Positions 15,601 through 27,673 are shown, numbered from the stretch's first letter. The stretch: 64,000 bases of DNA from Doris montereyensis (GCA_037039925.1 JAXRKP010000281.1:201001-265000); one strand, 5' to 3'. The notes: a model not told the origin generated them from the letters alone. Program-made: numbers and translations.

Positions 15601-18600
15601 TATCAAAGAAGAATGCGCTTCAAGTTGTCTAAACAGAAATCAAAGGAAGTGACATCAATGAAACGGTGATTCCAGCCGTCTAGAGTAGACGGTTCTAATA
15701 ATGGTCTCACATTTCATTGTTTCCATCTGATCTATTAGGATGAATAAAAATTGTAGATTCGTCAGTGATGTCCTAAGTACATATATAAAATGCAGAGGGC
15801 AATTTACATATTTACATATTTAATACCCCACATCTGTAACAATATCAAAATAAGGCACTTTAGGTTAGTTCAAATTCCCGCTTAATCCAAATTTGTTGTC
15901 TGTACCTGCACAATTTGTCTGTACTAGCTATAGTTTGAAGGTGGTATCCTGCTTTAGAATTACAATCCTGCTTTGTACATCTCATAGCCTGGAAGGAATT
16001 TTACTCTTCCTAGAAATGTCCATTAATGTCATGTAATAAGCTGTAAAGAGGGATTCTCTTCTTCTGGACACTGGTCTTTAGCTCCTTTGAGTTTCCAAGT
16101 TATACACACTTTCTTTTTTTATTTAAGGGTTGTTGCATGAAAGCACAACCTGAACCTTTTATACAATTCTCTCCAAAAACGTGTTTGAAATATATTTGAT
16201 CCCTGTTCTACTTTTTCTCATAGAATCGGCTTGAACTCAAAATATGTGAATCAGTCGAGAAGTGAATATTTAAAGTTGTCTCATCCACTTGTGGCCCTTT
16301 TGTTTTCAGGAGTACTCAAGAGGCGAGTTTGACAAAATCATAAATAAGAACAATGAAATGAAAGAGCAGCTGTCAAAATTAAAAGAATCAAATCAACATA
16401 AGGAGGCAGAGATAGCACAAGTAAGTATATATGATTTTTATTTTATCAATGAGTCTGATTGGGTATTTTGTACTTATACCTGACTGGGCAGTGAGTGATG
16501 TTATAATTTAGTATAGCAATTTCAATCAGAGTTCTAACACTTTCTCCCCTTGTTTATATACGTTTATGTAATTTCTTTGTGTACCATACGAAATATGGAG
16601 ATTGTGGGTGCAATGGTTCCTGAGTTTTGAACCGTCAAAGTTTGAGATGTACAGCTTTCTATATATATGGATATACATTTGAAAATGCTTAGTCCAAAAA
16701 CTGTCTGAAACTAAAGCCACAATTTTTTCTTAATTAATTTCCTCCAAAGTTCGAAATTTCATTCTCATTTTATCTGAAATTTACTTTACCTCGAAACAAT
16801 TTCTACTAAGAAATTTCACATCTGACAATGCTTTGCAATTTCATGTCTAGTCTCGAAGCAAATGCAAAAAGAAAAGTTTTAAGTCTTTCTTCTGCACAGT
16901 AAACAAACGACAAATAAATCAGTGGGAAATGTGGAACAGAAAAGGCCTTATATGAAGTAGCCTTTAGTATGGAGTGATTCTTCATTTTCACGTTTTCAAT
17001 GGCATATAAATTGCTGTCAATAGAAGCATAATTAATATTATGTGTAGACGTCGACATTGTGCATGTATGAAATTTTTTCTAATATCATAGATTTAGATCA
17101 AAGTTTAGACTGGATCTGGCTTTTTATGCGCTGTCATGCTCTGTAAGATTGCATTTTTAGCAGCGTGCATCTGAATGGTTTCAGTTTCAAACAATGTCAT
17201 TAGGGATCAATTACAAGTTTGCTTTCCTGCTGAGATATTTCATGTAAAATTTCTTCTTCTTTTTTTCTTCTTCACTTTTAAGTCGGCTACGTCTTTCATT
17301 AAACTGTAGAATAGTTTCTTGGCTATCAAACTATTGTAATACTCCCAAGATTTTCCCGAAACCTTATAAGATCGGAGAGTAATTCTCATTTGTTCACATT
17401 TTCACAAAATGATAAGGAACAGTAACGATAACTGTTTGATTTCATCTTTTGCTCCTTAAACCAAAAGCACGTCTTCACTGATTGTCTGATGAAAGCCTGA
17501 TTATGGTCTAGATAGAAAATAATGAAGCTGTATCAAATTATAACATTATTTGAAGGGAAAAAATACCCTAAATGAAAGTAAGGTTACAGATCTATTAATG
17601 TTTATTGGTCAGACCTTTAGGCCTAGAGCTCAGAACCAAAATAAGAGGGAGGAGGATGCATTTATTTTTTTAAGAAAAATTAGAAAGAACGAAGCAGTGT
17701 ACCATTCTTTAAAAAATTGTATTCCTCTTTTCTTTATCTATTGAACTAGGTAGCCGTTGCACCAAACGATAAGGCCTAATGCAGTTTTAATTTAAATCAT
17801 TATCAGTCCTTCATTGGAAAAAATATGCTTCTAGATTGCATCGGTTATTATGTTCAATCTAATGACAGTGACTGTGTCCCACGCTGATGCGAACTAGATA
17901 TGTCAATCGTCTTGTTCATTTGATGGGTGTCTAGCGTGAGGTTCTAGTGTTTTCTAGGCCTTCAACACAATGATTCAACAGAGGTAACTCATTAAAAAGC
18001 TTGCCTTCCTATTCCTGGCCAACTATTGCTAAACCGAAACTTCCTTAATACCAAAAATAGTCTTACGGTTAAGTTTACATCGGTACTTCAGTTTAAGTGT
18101 TGTCGACACTAACATGTTTTGTCCCAGCTTTTAACATAAATGACTACCCTCCTAGTTGCCCTTTATTTGATTAAATGTCTATTTGTGACTCCAGTGTAAA
18201 GAAGAGGAAGAAAGGCTGAAGACACAATTGGAGGAATTACAGAGAGAACCATTTTACGAGATACCGAAGAAATCAAACACAGTATGGCTGAAAACTGCAC
18301 TAAAGGTTTGTGGGGATTATAGAGGGAAGATATCTTTTTATTTTCTCTGATTTTGGATTATATAAAATCATTTCAACTATTGAAAGATCTTGTTCTTTTT
18401 ATTTATTTATTTTTAAAATTAAAAATATTTACTTCAATGCCTGGTATCACCATAATGCATAAAATGTATATGAATAAAAACACCAATAATGACGTATTTA
18501 ACCCTAGGACCTATCTCATGTCAACAATATATTGATGGAAGAACTTTACTTAACTGGCCTTACTCACCACCTCAGAAAGGCTCCTCCATTGAGGGATGGG

Positions 18601-21600
18601 TTCTGAGAAATGAAAGAAGAGTGGCAAATTTCAGACAGTATGAAGAGAATGTGCTTTATGTATGAAGTTAGCAGAAAGAGAGAGGAGACAAGCTTGTCTA
18701 GCTTGCCCGTCACAAAGATAGCTATGGTTCCCAGAATTCTCCCATAAGTTGCTCCAGAGCCGCCCAGGTTCCATCTGCAATTAGCAGACCAGTCAGCACA
18801 CATTGGGCTATATCCCTTGATGCTGAAAAAATTGGCTTTGGCGACAATCGAGCTGTACCCGTGTGAGGCCATCAAGGTCTAAATAGACGCATCAGGATTT
18901 GATACCGTCTGTGCGGCAATGGCATGCTTATTAGCCGGTCCTGCCCTGTGACGTGACACATCCGGTATTTTTCGGGTAGTGAAGTTTCAGAGACGGGTGT
19001 CAGCGTGCAGAAAACACGAGCGTGAGGAGTATCAAAGACAAACTCGTGGAAATGAAAATCACGTATGTTTTCAGAATAAAATATGGACTACGTATTACAA
19101 TTACAGAATGTATTTGATATGTATCATGGAAAGAGACCTTAACATTGTATGTAACAGGATATGTTGTATTTTATGTATTTTGTTCAGGTTTGATTTCAGT
19201 TTTGTACTGTTACGTATTAGAATTTCAGAGGTTTGTTTTAAAATTTTAACAGGAAAAGCTCAAGCAGAATTTAATTCATGTGCAACAAGACTGTGAAAAA
19301 TTATCAAACAAAATCGTCCCTTCACCTGACCGTTTCAAACAAGATCAAGACAGACTAAGAAATAGACTACAGCACTTGAAAACCCAAAAAGATGCCAAGA
19401 TGAAAAAATTGATGCAAGACAAATCTTTACTGGTAAAAATATTTTTTGCACGTTTTATAGTTTTAAGTTTAGATGCTCATTCAGTTATAATTCTGGGGTT
19501 TTTGTCTGCTTTCATAAAATCCAACATTTCCTTTTTTGGGACCAATTTTGGCAAATTTTAAGATTGAAAAAAAGAATGTCAGATTTGGTATAAATTCCAA
19601 TTATGCAATTTACAACGGCAGTGGGTGCCACGTTACTGTAATGACGGTCATCCCTTGATTTCTGTAAAATTAATATTTAAGGATGTAAATGCTTCCCTTC
19701 AGAATTTACATCGATTATGACTCAGTGTAGTACATTCAGAATTCAGTCATAACTTCAAGTTGCTCATAAAAACATAAGATGTCATAATAATGTGTTATGT
19801 CATCATACAAGAACAAGGAAGATAATTTTTTGGGAGAAATGATGAAAATATTTTCATAAATAAGAAATTGTATATCAACACAAAAACACCTATTTAATCA
19901 ATTAATCAAATACTAAAGAAAAAAACAAGTTATAAAGCAAGTAAAACATTGAAAGCATGAGTGACAAATGGATTGAAAATTGTTTACAGTAAATGAGTGA
20001 AAAAATTCATGAAATAATACAGATATAGAAAAAATTTAATTATGTATAAGACAAAAAATGTGCCCAGCGATTCGATTTGATTTTACCCACAGCCACAACT
20101 AAGGTGATTTCGGGGTTGTGATACAATTTTGAATTTATCCCGGGCTGCCCTGTAAACTGCCACACAATCTTTAATGTGTACAGAATGTTGTGATTTGCCA
20201 ACAGGACCTCCCTTTGATCAGCTGTCTCTGATAGGACTAGGTGTCAGTCCACCTACCTAGACCAGGGGGATAATTTTCTCTCGAAAAATCTCAAGAAAAT
20301 GTTAAACCATCAGGGCTTGAACCCACAACCTTTTGGTTGAGAGGCCAACAATTTGCCTCTGGATTGCCGAGACCTCACCCAACGATAAAGTAACATTGAA
20401 AGTGAAAAAACAACACACATTAGTGACAGGGATGGGACACTAAAGAAGAACATGTACATCATGAAAATAAGCTAAACTGGAAAAAAACACAGATATGGAT
20501 TGAAAAGTAATGAATAAATAGGAAATATTTCAGCCAACGGCGAGAGGTCTGCACATGATAGAAGTAACATGCCCCCATAAGATGTAAAGTAGGTTCACGA
20601 AGCCCACTGCCTGCACTGTAACAATTAGAGATGGTGTGTAATGATGAATGGTCATACTCGTTATACGTGGAACGTGTTTCAGTGTGATATTCATGCTCCC
20701 AACATGTACATGAAGGCGTCAGTATCAACTTGTATATGGTTTGAAAGCAAGCGATGATTCATTATAAATGAAGCCTCTGCAAATTTTTGGTCAGATTTAA
20801 AAAAAATACCTGCTTTGTGTTCATAACGCCTTTCAATTAAGTCACTTTTTTAAAAACTTTCTCCTAGACTAGCTAGAATTGTAAAGATAAAAGAGTGGGC
20901 TTGAAATCAATATTTTTTATGCCAAAGCTTGATTTCAGGACTACCGGCCACCCACAAGCATACCTTTGGCCCTTGTATAAAATAAATAGTAACACATTTT
21001 TAAGCAAACATTGACTAGTGTAATCTTGATATATAATGTCTACTGTGACATCTATTCTCTGTTTTCCTGTAGTGAATTTCCTTTCTCTTCTTTTTTCTCT
21101 TCTTTTCATATTCTACAGGATTTGGCTGAAAATAAGAAAATCGCCTCTGAGAAACTTGTCAGGCTGTTGAAAGAAATTGAGTCAGATGTTCAAAATGCAA
21201 GGTAAGACGAGTTGTATGGTAAGACTACTTATTGCATCACAATACCCAATTCCCAGAACAAACCGGACCTAGTCTTAGCGAGGTTTACATTAACCTTGTT
21301 CAGAAGAGACCAAGAGAGACACTAGCTCAAGGCACAACAACACTATACAGGTGTGATTCACCGCGCTTGTGAAACAAAGCTAGCATGACGCGTTACATAC
21401 ATTACACGATACAATAATATACACATGGATTTTATCCTTTCTGTCTCTCAGTACTCAATACGTGCAGCGGTACATGAGGCCCAACTATCTTCAGGGGGAA
21501 AACATATGAGATTCTCTGCTCGTCCCCGGGATTATTCTTCTCGTTAATACTAATAGTAACAGGCCTAAATTATGCTATCATCCAGCCTGAATTAGATGAC

Positions 21601-24600
21601 AGTTGACTTTAAATCACTCACTGTCATCACGGAAACATATCTGATCCCGTCAATAGACCATTTGCTGCCAGACCCGACACTTCGTCGGTATTGACTTTTC
21701 TATTCTCCTCTCATAGTTTCGAATACCTTTCAGTCTGAATGTTTCTCATGCATGTAGTTTAATCATTTGTATGGAGACACAATATAAAAATATTGGGGGG
21801 TGGGGGTCAATGCTGACGAGAGTTAGGTTTGGCAACCAACATTCTATTGACGGACTCGATACATGTCCGTAATTTAATGGCAGTTGGTGAGCTAATCAAA
21901 TGTGTGCAAATATAGATCTTCGTTTCCATTGTCGACCTTGGCCTTCAGTTAGCCATGTATACTCACTGTTCAGGGCTCAGCTGCAGTCAGCTAGATTCCC
22001 AAAAGTATTTGATCGAGCCATTGTATGAGACCTGTAAAAAGAATGGCAAATTGCGTTGCTCTTCACATCATGTTAGCTGTTACAATTAATCCATTACTTT
22101 CACGAAATAGAGCAAATGCTAATTTCTAATTTAAAAACAAAAATTACTTAATCAAATTGAAACTTTTGGTTTATAGCTTTATATTTGTATTTGTATATAT
22201 GGCTGATAGTGTGACTGTGAAAGAAGCAAATATTAATTGAGAAGTACCAGTAGTTTGAAGATGTATTTTTCTGAGATATGTGAATTATTCTTTTTATGTT
22301 ATTGTCCTTTGAATAAGTACAAAAAAGAAGCTCTGTTTCTATGTTTTCAAATCCTGCATACTTCAAAAATGTATTTCTCTTTGGCAATTTTTTCAACAAA
22401 AGAGAAGAAAAAGAGGAAATGGAAAACTATGTAGAGAAAGCTAATGAGCTGCGAGAACACCACTTTTCATTGCTGGCTCAAAAGGAAGATTTTGAAGAAA
22501 ACATTGCTGTTCGTCAGACTCAGAAGCAGAAGATTTTATCAAAGACTGATCTTAACAAGCACTGTGGAGAACAAGAATTAGCAGCTGGTATCCAGTAAGT
22601 TTTGTTATTGTTATGTGTAATATTAATGAGTAATAATAAGTCTCTATGTGTTGCCGTTTTACACTCGGATAGGAGGCGGTTGGCGGATGCTTCTGGTAGG
22701 TTCTTCTTCCTTTCTTTCACTTTTTTCCCCATCTTTCTACTTGCTGTTTCTTCATTTTTCACCCTGAAATCACTGCTTATGGTGAACGGGGTAATTTTCA
22801 ATGAAACAAACAGCAAAATTTAAAATAAATATCAACAAAAACACTCAGATGGTAGTGGTTGCTGTATGGGATTGCTACTTTTTATAATCTGTATGAGCTT
22901 TTCATAGGGGGGGGGGGGCTGTTTTTTGTTTTTTTCTATTGGGGTGTGTGTGTGTTGTGTAATTTTATTTGTTTTAATTTTAATAGTTGATTTTTATCTT
23001 CTGTCTTTGGGAGGGGGGTATTCTTTTAACATGTACTGCCGACCAGTACGTAAAAAAACGTATTACGTATGTTTTAATAAAATTTGAGTCCATAAGTCTG
23101 TATTTACCTTGAAACTCCACAATCTCAGGGAGATGGGGTGAAACTCCCGGATGCGCCATTCCAAGTTTGGAAAACTTCTCCAGAAAGGCCAGTGAGTGGC
23201 AGACATTTTGTTGATTACCATAAAATAATTCATTACTGCCCAAAATGTCAGCCAGTTAGACAATCCGCTGTCCACTTAATGTTTCCCATGGTTCAAGCCT
23301 ACGAAAATCGTCCATGAGTAATACCACGTCAACCTGATTGCTGGGAAGTTGAATGAGTCTAGGTCAGGGTTTTCGGTCAGGAAATCTGCACACTAAAGAG
23401 TTTACTTAAGTTTAATTATCAATGTTTTCTGGCATATTACTACCAACAGCCATAGTGCAAGATAGAATTACTTTGCATGGTCAGATCCTGGGTTTTTTTT
23501 ATTTGAAAAGGTTGGCAGCTATGTTGTATCATTATTGAATGGTTGGCAGTTGTGTTATATTATTATTGAAAAGTTGGCAGCTGTGTTATATTATTATTGA
23601 AAGGTTGGCAGACAGCTGTGTTATATTATTATTGAAAGGTTACAGCTGTGTTATATTATTATTGAAAGGTTGGCAGCTGTGTTATATTATTATTGAAAGG
23701 TTGGCAGCTGTGTTATATTATTATTGAAAGGTTGGCAGCTGTGTTATATAATTATTGAAAGGTCGGCAGTTGTGTTATGTTATTATTGAAAGGTTGATAG
23801 CTATGTTATGTTATTATTGAAAGGTTGGCAGCTGTGTTATGTTATTATTGAAAGGTTGGCAGCTGTGTTATATTGTTATTGAAAGGTTGGCAGCTGTTTT
23901 TATTCTTTCACTTTTGTTTGACTATTTCCTCTTAATTTATCCAGGAGAAAGACAAAATCTGCTCTCACATTTCATTTTCAAATACTACAAGACAATGATC
24001 AGATTATTAAAATAGCTGCATGAAGAATAGCTGCATGAAAAGGTTTTAGTGAAGGGAACGTCATGCCATCAGTCATCAATGACCCAATTTGTATCTGGAA
24101 GATTACGTCAATGTATTTTATTTAGTGGATGTTTTCATTTGTTTTTAACACAAAAGTTTTGATAATCATTGATATATTTTTAATGATAAATAAGACAACC
24201 TCTGTCTTTTTATTAGGGCTTGCAAGTAACTAGAAAATCTTATATATGTGCTCTATTTGATCTTGATTGACTTCAAAATGAGGCCCACTTGAGCTACGTT
24301 TTTCAGAATTGGAAATAGTTTCTTACGCTTTTAATTTATAGTGTTTGCTTAATGCCTTATTGTCTAATTTCTATGTCTTTTTGTTTTGTTTTTAATAGGC
24401 AGTGTGCAATTTTAGAAAAACAGCTACAGAAATCACATGCAGAAATCAGTAAAATTTCAAAGAAAAGATCAGAAGTGAAGGAAAACAGGAAATTGGGAGA
24501 GCTGGGATATAAGGACAGAAAAGCAGGTCTAGATGCAGAAGTGGCTACATTTCATGAAGAGGTAAAAGTTAATGACTTTTTAAGAACTTGATGACAGGTC

Positions 24601-25718
24601 ACATGACATGACAGCGGATGAATTTAGTTCAAATGATGATGCTGATGATGGGAATTTTTATAGAGAAATTGATGTGAATGATAGGGAGAGAGTGATGTTG
24701 ATGAAGCATTGTTGCAAGAACTTGGAAGTGACGATTTAGATTTATTGTCTAGATCGAGTCACACAGATATCAATTTATGGCGGGGTGACGAGTGACATGA
24801 AGTAACAGTGGATGAATTTTGGGGAACACCTGGTGCTCCAGCTGAAATGAACCTGGACTCCTTTGAAACATCCTTTGATTATAGTTCTTCCTTTAGTCCT
24901 GAAGCTTCTTTTTTTCTTCAATATGAATCCTCTCAACGTGCACAAACTTTCACTATGTAGGCTTACGTTGTAACTTTCAGTCCTTTCTCACTTGGATTTT
25001 TTTTTTCTCTTTAGGAAAACAAATGGCATTGTAAATCACTGTTATTCCGCATACAACTATGTTTATGTTACCTCCCATTTGTGAAAGTTACATTGAATTT
25101 GGTTAAAAGTTGAATTTTTTGAAATTTTAAAAAGTATGCAGGTATGCAGAACTAAGTTATGTCCCTTTTGCGTGGTATTAGTGCTATTTATGAAAGGGGA
25201 ATGGGATCTGATACTGAATGGGTTAATGTAAGTACCTGTAGTTAACTTTCCAAAGAGAGTTTGAAATAAGATGTTCCATAATAATGTTACTTGATAGAGA
25301 GGGACAAAAATGGCCTTGACTTGCTGTTAGAAAATTTTAGCAGTCAGCTATAGATAGATATTGATATCTGTTATTAATAATAACTGTTCTCTCTCATTAT
25401 TTGGTTTTGAAGGGTCAGCACACACAGTCACATCATGTACAAACAATGCTGGTAATAGTAAATAAGTTACTGTTAGTACCTTGGCAGATTTCAGATGCTT
25501 CATAGAACTAGAACAGTTATGCTTATAGAGCGTAAAAAAAATGAAATGGGCAAAAACTTTGTGCAGCAACCTTCTACTAATACTACTTGTCATTGCAAGT
25601 AGATCTACATCTAGTTTCTTCTCTTAACCATGTTATTTCTTTATTTTCTCAACAGATGGATGAACTTCACTATCTTGTTATGAATGGCTTAGAAGATGTC
25701 AAGAAACTAATGCAATAA
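8607..25718 (+). CDS. NUF2: Kinetochore protein NUF2 (NDC80 complex), 12 coding exons
   Basis: Coding exons: 8607-8705, 9669-9743, 10294-10378, 10491-10552, 13257-13354, 16310-16420, 18195-18305, 19253-19432, 21119-21201, 22403-22594, 24399-24561, 25656-25718. All have GT/AG borders with matching phases except one step (below). The product is about 440 aa; human NUF2 has 464. Exons 1-5 encode the N-terminal calponin-homology domain that helps the NDC80 complex at kinetochores: MDYKSPLMKAPEIVASLK, FDEDSLKWLSPFA, then FSVKDVIEP. The rest is Glu/Lys-rich coiled coil for pairing with NDC80, including the hallmark NKIVPSPDRFKQD (exon 8). The last exon ends EDVKKLMQ-stop. Exon 3 is one base short, so exon 4 falls out of frame at the family motif. 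Adding back one A at 10377 restores GCA-ATG-CAA across the junction, suggesting a sequencing error. Introns hold SINEs and minisatellites but no other gene. Confidence 0.93.
9000..9110 (+). repeat. Dispersed repeat in NUF2 intron 1 (copy of the 22.7 kb repeat)
   Basis: The stretch ending CCTGAGATCACCACATATG followed by a GAACA-rich tail resembles 22670-22815 (CCCTGAAATCACTGCTTATG...AATGAAACAAACAG) and the duplicated blocks at 7132 and 7364. It is probably a small interspersed repeat family. The type is unknown. Confidence 0.45.
9607..9636. repeat. (TA)n microsatellite
   Basis: An uninterrupted TA dinucleotide run of about 30 bases in NUF2 intron 1, just upstream of exon 2. Confidence 0.9.
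10795..11345 (+). repeat. Interspersed repeat, related to 37010-37200 and 39335-39420
   Basis: Starts near TACAGTAAACGCCTATATGC and contains GGCATTTAGGTGAAA...GGCATTTAGGCGAAAATAGG, then CATGGTTCAGAAATT. The same order of motifs (GGCATTTATGGGAAATTGG, then TGGTTCAGAAATT) occurs at about 37060-37150. The right part (TTATTACAGCACATTACAATGG...GGTACATTGTTGA, 11280-11342) matches 39343-39402. It is a non-coding element in NUF2 intron 4, probably a MITE, but its ends are not resolved. Confidence 0.5.
12480..13035 (+). repeat. Imperfect tandem repeat, about 3 copies of a unit near 175 bp
   Basis: Three successive copies start near 12483, 12690 and 12860. Each contains CCCTTTTGTGGTGC (or TGATGC), TCTTTTCTCTTACTTTTGTC, CACTCTTTCTTGCC, ATCATGTCTTAATC and (copies 1-2) GAGGCCCACTGTGCCTGC. 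It lies inside NUF2 intron 4. The open frames across it have no domain and are not called as genes. Confidence 0.75.
13717..13733 (+). repeat. Poly-G run of 17
   Basis: A homopolymer of G in NUF2 intron 5. Its length is likely unreliable in the assembly. Confidence 0.9.
14181..14395 (+). mobile_element. tRNA-derived SINE (family A, copy 1)
   Basis: The tRNA-like head has a B box GGTTCGAGCC at 14232-14241, preceded by GTAGTCCAGAGAC and CCTCTCAACTCAAAGG. The body (CTCTGGTCCAGGTAGGTG, CACCTAGTCCCATCGGAGA, GGGAGGTCCTGTCTGCA) matches the reverse-orientation copy at 20095-20385. A poly-T-rich tail ends near 14398. It is not a functional tRNA gene, since no clover-leaf can be closed. Confidence 0.75.
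15120..15190 (+). mobile_element. SINE 3'-body fragment
   Basis: CCTTTGGGAAGACACTTATC followed by ACATTTTCCCTCATTTCAG resembles the body segment CCTTGGAAAAGACACTTAAC...TTTCCCCACTC of the SINE at 36562-36830. There is no tRNA head here, so it is a truncated copy. Confidence 0.45.
20095..20385 (-). mobile_element. tRNA-derived SINE (family A, copy 2)
   Basis: Read on the minus strand: GGTCTCGGCAATCCAGAGGC head, B box GGTTCAAGCC (complement of 20314-20323), then CTGGTCTAGGTAGGTGGAC, CACCTAGTCCTATCAGAGAC and AAAGGGAGGTCCTGTTGGC. It is the same architecture as 14181-14395. It lies in NUF2 intron 8. Confidence 0.72.
22660..22815 (+). repeat. Dispersed repeat in NUF2 intron 10
   Basis: TGCTGTTTCTTCATTTTTCA then CCCTGAAATCACTGCTTATG, followed by GGTGAACGGGGTA and a GAAACAAACAG tail. 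It matches the order of motifs at 9000-9110 and the core of the duplicated blocks at 7132 and 7364. Confidence 0.45.
23512..23898 (+). repeat. 31-bp minisatellite, about 12 copies
   Basis: Tandem units of about 31 bp with the consensus core TTGGCAGCTGTGTTATATTA then TTATTGAAAGG. Adjacent units are offset by 31 (for example 23671 and 23702), with substitutions and two shortened or extended units. It lies in NUF2 intron 10. The open frame across it is a repeat artefact. Confidence 0.92.
24815..25215 (+). repeat. Dispersed repeat, copy 1 of a pair with 43795-44190
   Basis: Both copies share, in order: GGTGCT(C)CAGCTGAAATGAACCTG, GAAACATCC(T)TTGAT, TTCAGTCCTT, TTTCTCTTTAG(G)AAAA, CAAATGGCATTG, AAATCACT, ATTCCGCA, AAAGTATGCAGGTA and GGGGAATGGGATCTGAT. 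They are about 80% alike by eye and in the same orientation, 19 kb apart. No open frame is retained. The sequence upstream (24600-24770) is acidic-coding-like and may belong to the same element. It sits in the last NUF2 intron. Confidence 0.65.
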
Positions 25719-25895
25719 GAGCTGAAAAGCATGCAATTCGCTTAAACAAAATGTACATATTTGCAAGAGTGGCAGCGGACAATATTCATGTTTTTTAGCA
25801 ACCCACTCAGATTTCATAAAGGACGAGAACTTTATTGAGAATAGTGCTTATTATCACCAAGCGAATACAGCACTTAAAATATTTCCCATGTTTAC

Positions 25896-25899
25896 AATT
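25896..25899. repeat. 4-bp target duplication (AATT), left
   Basis: AATT flanks the outer transposon on both sides (25896-25899 and 36522-36525). Because AATT is palindromic and A/T rich, the duplication alone is weak evidence. Together with the inverted ends it fits. Confidence 0.6.
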
Positions 25900-26134
25900 C
25901 TGTGGTGCCATTCATGAACCTGATAACCCACACTGAACAAGTTTTGAGAAAACAAGCTTTAAAGATTGAAGCCTGTAAAACCAAAACTAAAAAACGAAAT
26001 GACATGAAACAGATATTGAAATGTCAATGGCATTTGTGAAAAGTTATCTGAGATTCACCATAATGTTTAAAATAATAATAGTGGGTTTGTTTCAAATTTT
26101 GAAAAACTGGGATGCTCTGATTTTCTAATTTTCC

Positions 26135-26356
26135 ATGCATGAACCTGATAACCCTCATATCAGGTTCATGCATGGAATAAAAGTTATTAATCAGGTGCAT
26201 AAACCTGATAACCCTCATATCAGGTTCATGCATGGAATAAAAGTTATTAATCAGGTGCATGAACCTGATAACCCTCATATCAGGTTCATGCATGGAATAA
26301 AAGTTATTAATCAGGTGCATAAACCTGATAACCCTCATATCAGGTTCATGCATGGA
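26135..26356. repeat. Subterminal 60-bp tandem array with hairpins, inside the outer transposon
   Basis: Nearly four units of exactly 60 bp (offsets 26139, 26199, 26259, 26319). Each unit holds an inverted repeat, AACCTGATA ... TATCAGGTT, around ACCCTCA, followed by CATGCATGG and a spacer AATAAAAGTTATTAATCAGG. The inverted core repeats the transposon's own terminal motif, so the array is probably a cluster of transposase-binding sites. Open frames on both strands here come from the 60-bp (20-codon) period. Confidence 0.92.
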
Positions 26357-26779
26357 CACAACTGATCCCTTAAAAAACATAGTTTGTATGCAATATTAGA
26401 GATGTAAAAAGATTAACATTGACAATCAATTAAAACTATGACCTTAACTTGAGTATAGACTTAGACTAATGAAGACAGGAAAAAATATTGGCAAACAATG
26501 AAGATTGAACACTGTGTGATTAAAAGAAACAAAGAGCAAGGAACGAATACATCTTCTTAATAAGTTTGTTCAAATTTATTCTATAATACTCCATTAGAGT
26601 GACTTGATGGAGAACCAGATGAATATAGAGTAATTAAACAAATAAACAAAAAAAAACGTATAATTTTCAATATCTAAAAAGAAAGTGACTATTTCGGTCA
26701 TGTAATGATAATAATGATTATCTTGTCCTTATAGGTAATATAAAGGATAACATCCTACACATTTACAGATAATAGCTAA

Positions 26780-27673
26780 TCACTCTCGCTCTCCGCTACC
26801 AAGATAGGAGTCATCATCACTGCTGCTATCTTCTCCTTGCTCCATGGTAGATGCTGAACAAGTTCTATTGTGCAACTTGCGTGGGGTGGGTACTGATCCT
26901 TGCAGATCTGTATAAAATTTCCTATACTTTCCTGGAATATATTGGCACAGTGAACACAAATCTTTCAGCTTTGGTTGGGCAATTTTTCTTATTCCGTCAT
27001 ATATTTTTTCAGACTGACATTGCCAACACCACCTTTTTGGTTGATGTTCACCTCTTGCCATGATTCGTTCTCATTATGGGTGTAAGCGATGTACAATTTC
27101 CCAGGATATTCTACACTTATCTTGAAACGCATCGCCTTCTGAAATCTGACTTTGCTTCCATCAACAGCTGTACCCTAAATGTCAACTTTTTCTTCATGTT
27201 CTCAATGTCAATGAAGTCGGATTGTTCCATTTCTTTGACAATGAAAGGTTCCCGGCTTCTGGCACCACGAAATTGGGGTGTACACTGCAGGTATCTTCTT
27301 TTTCTTTTTTCGATCACCCCAAAATCCCTATCGCAAGGAAGAAAGGTGTGCCCTGGGATGGGAAATTTGTGCACAATCTCTTTGAATGTTTTCTTTATAT
27401 GGACTGTATAGTACCAAAAGCTGACAATGTTCTTATTCTTGTTTTGTCCGCCGCATGAATCAGACCAGGCAATGAGGTTTGGAGAGCTAATATTTGTGTC
27501 TTCGAAGTAGGAGTTGAGGCATGACAGAACCTCACAGGAACCTCTTCCAGCAACAGTTTCGGACCACATGTTCATCACTGGTGTTTTGATGTCATTAATT
27601 CCCAGGTTATAGGTCCAAAGTTGCCTTGAGTAAAAGGTGATGCTAGTATTTATATGTGGAGTGGGGAGTGTTT
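26780..27673 (-). pseudogene. Outer transposon transposase, C-terminal half
   Basis: Read on the minus strand from the P-element target duplication: FQQTLPTPHINTSITFYSRQ, LWTYNLGINDIKTPVMNMW, WSDSCGGQNKNKNIVSFW (catalytic-core-type motif with Asp), KFPIPGHTFLPCDRDFGVIE, and near the end LKDLCSLCQYIPGKYRKFY. The tail is acidic (EDSSSDDDSY) and ends at a stop at 26780. There is at least one frame change, near 27100. The N-terminal half lies 7 kb away beyond the nested P element, and the two halves meet exactly at the 8-bp duplicated target. Confidence 0.75.

Noticed and set aside
15186..15930. TACAGTCGGACCTGCTTATTCC-type word resembling a pogo inverted end, with similar words at about 15310 and 15880
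   Set aside because: The similar words are in direct rather than inverted orientation, and no matching right end with TA was found.
26024..26380. Open frames on both strands with MHEPDN/RFMHG repeats
   Set aside because: Produced by the 60-bp (20-codon) subterminal array. No homologue and no flanking coding sequence.
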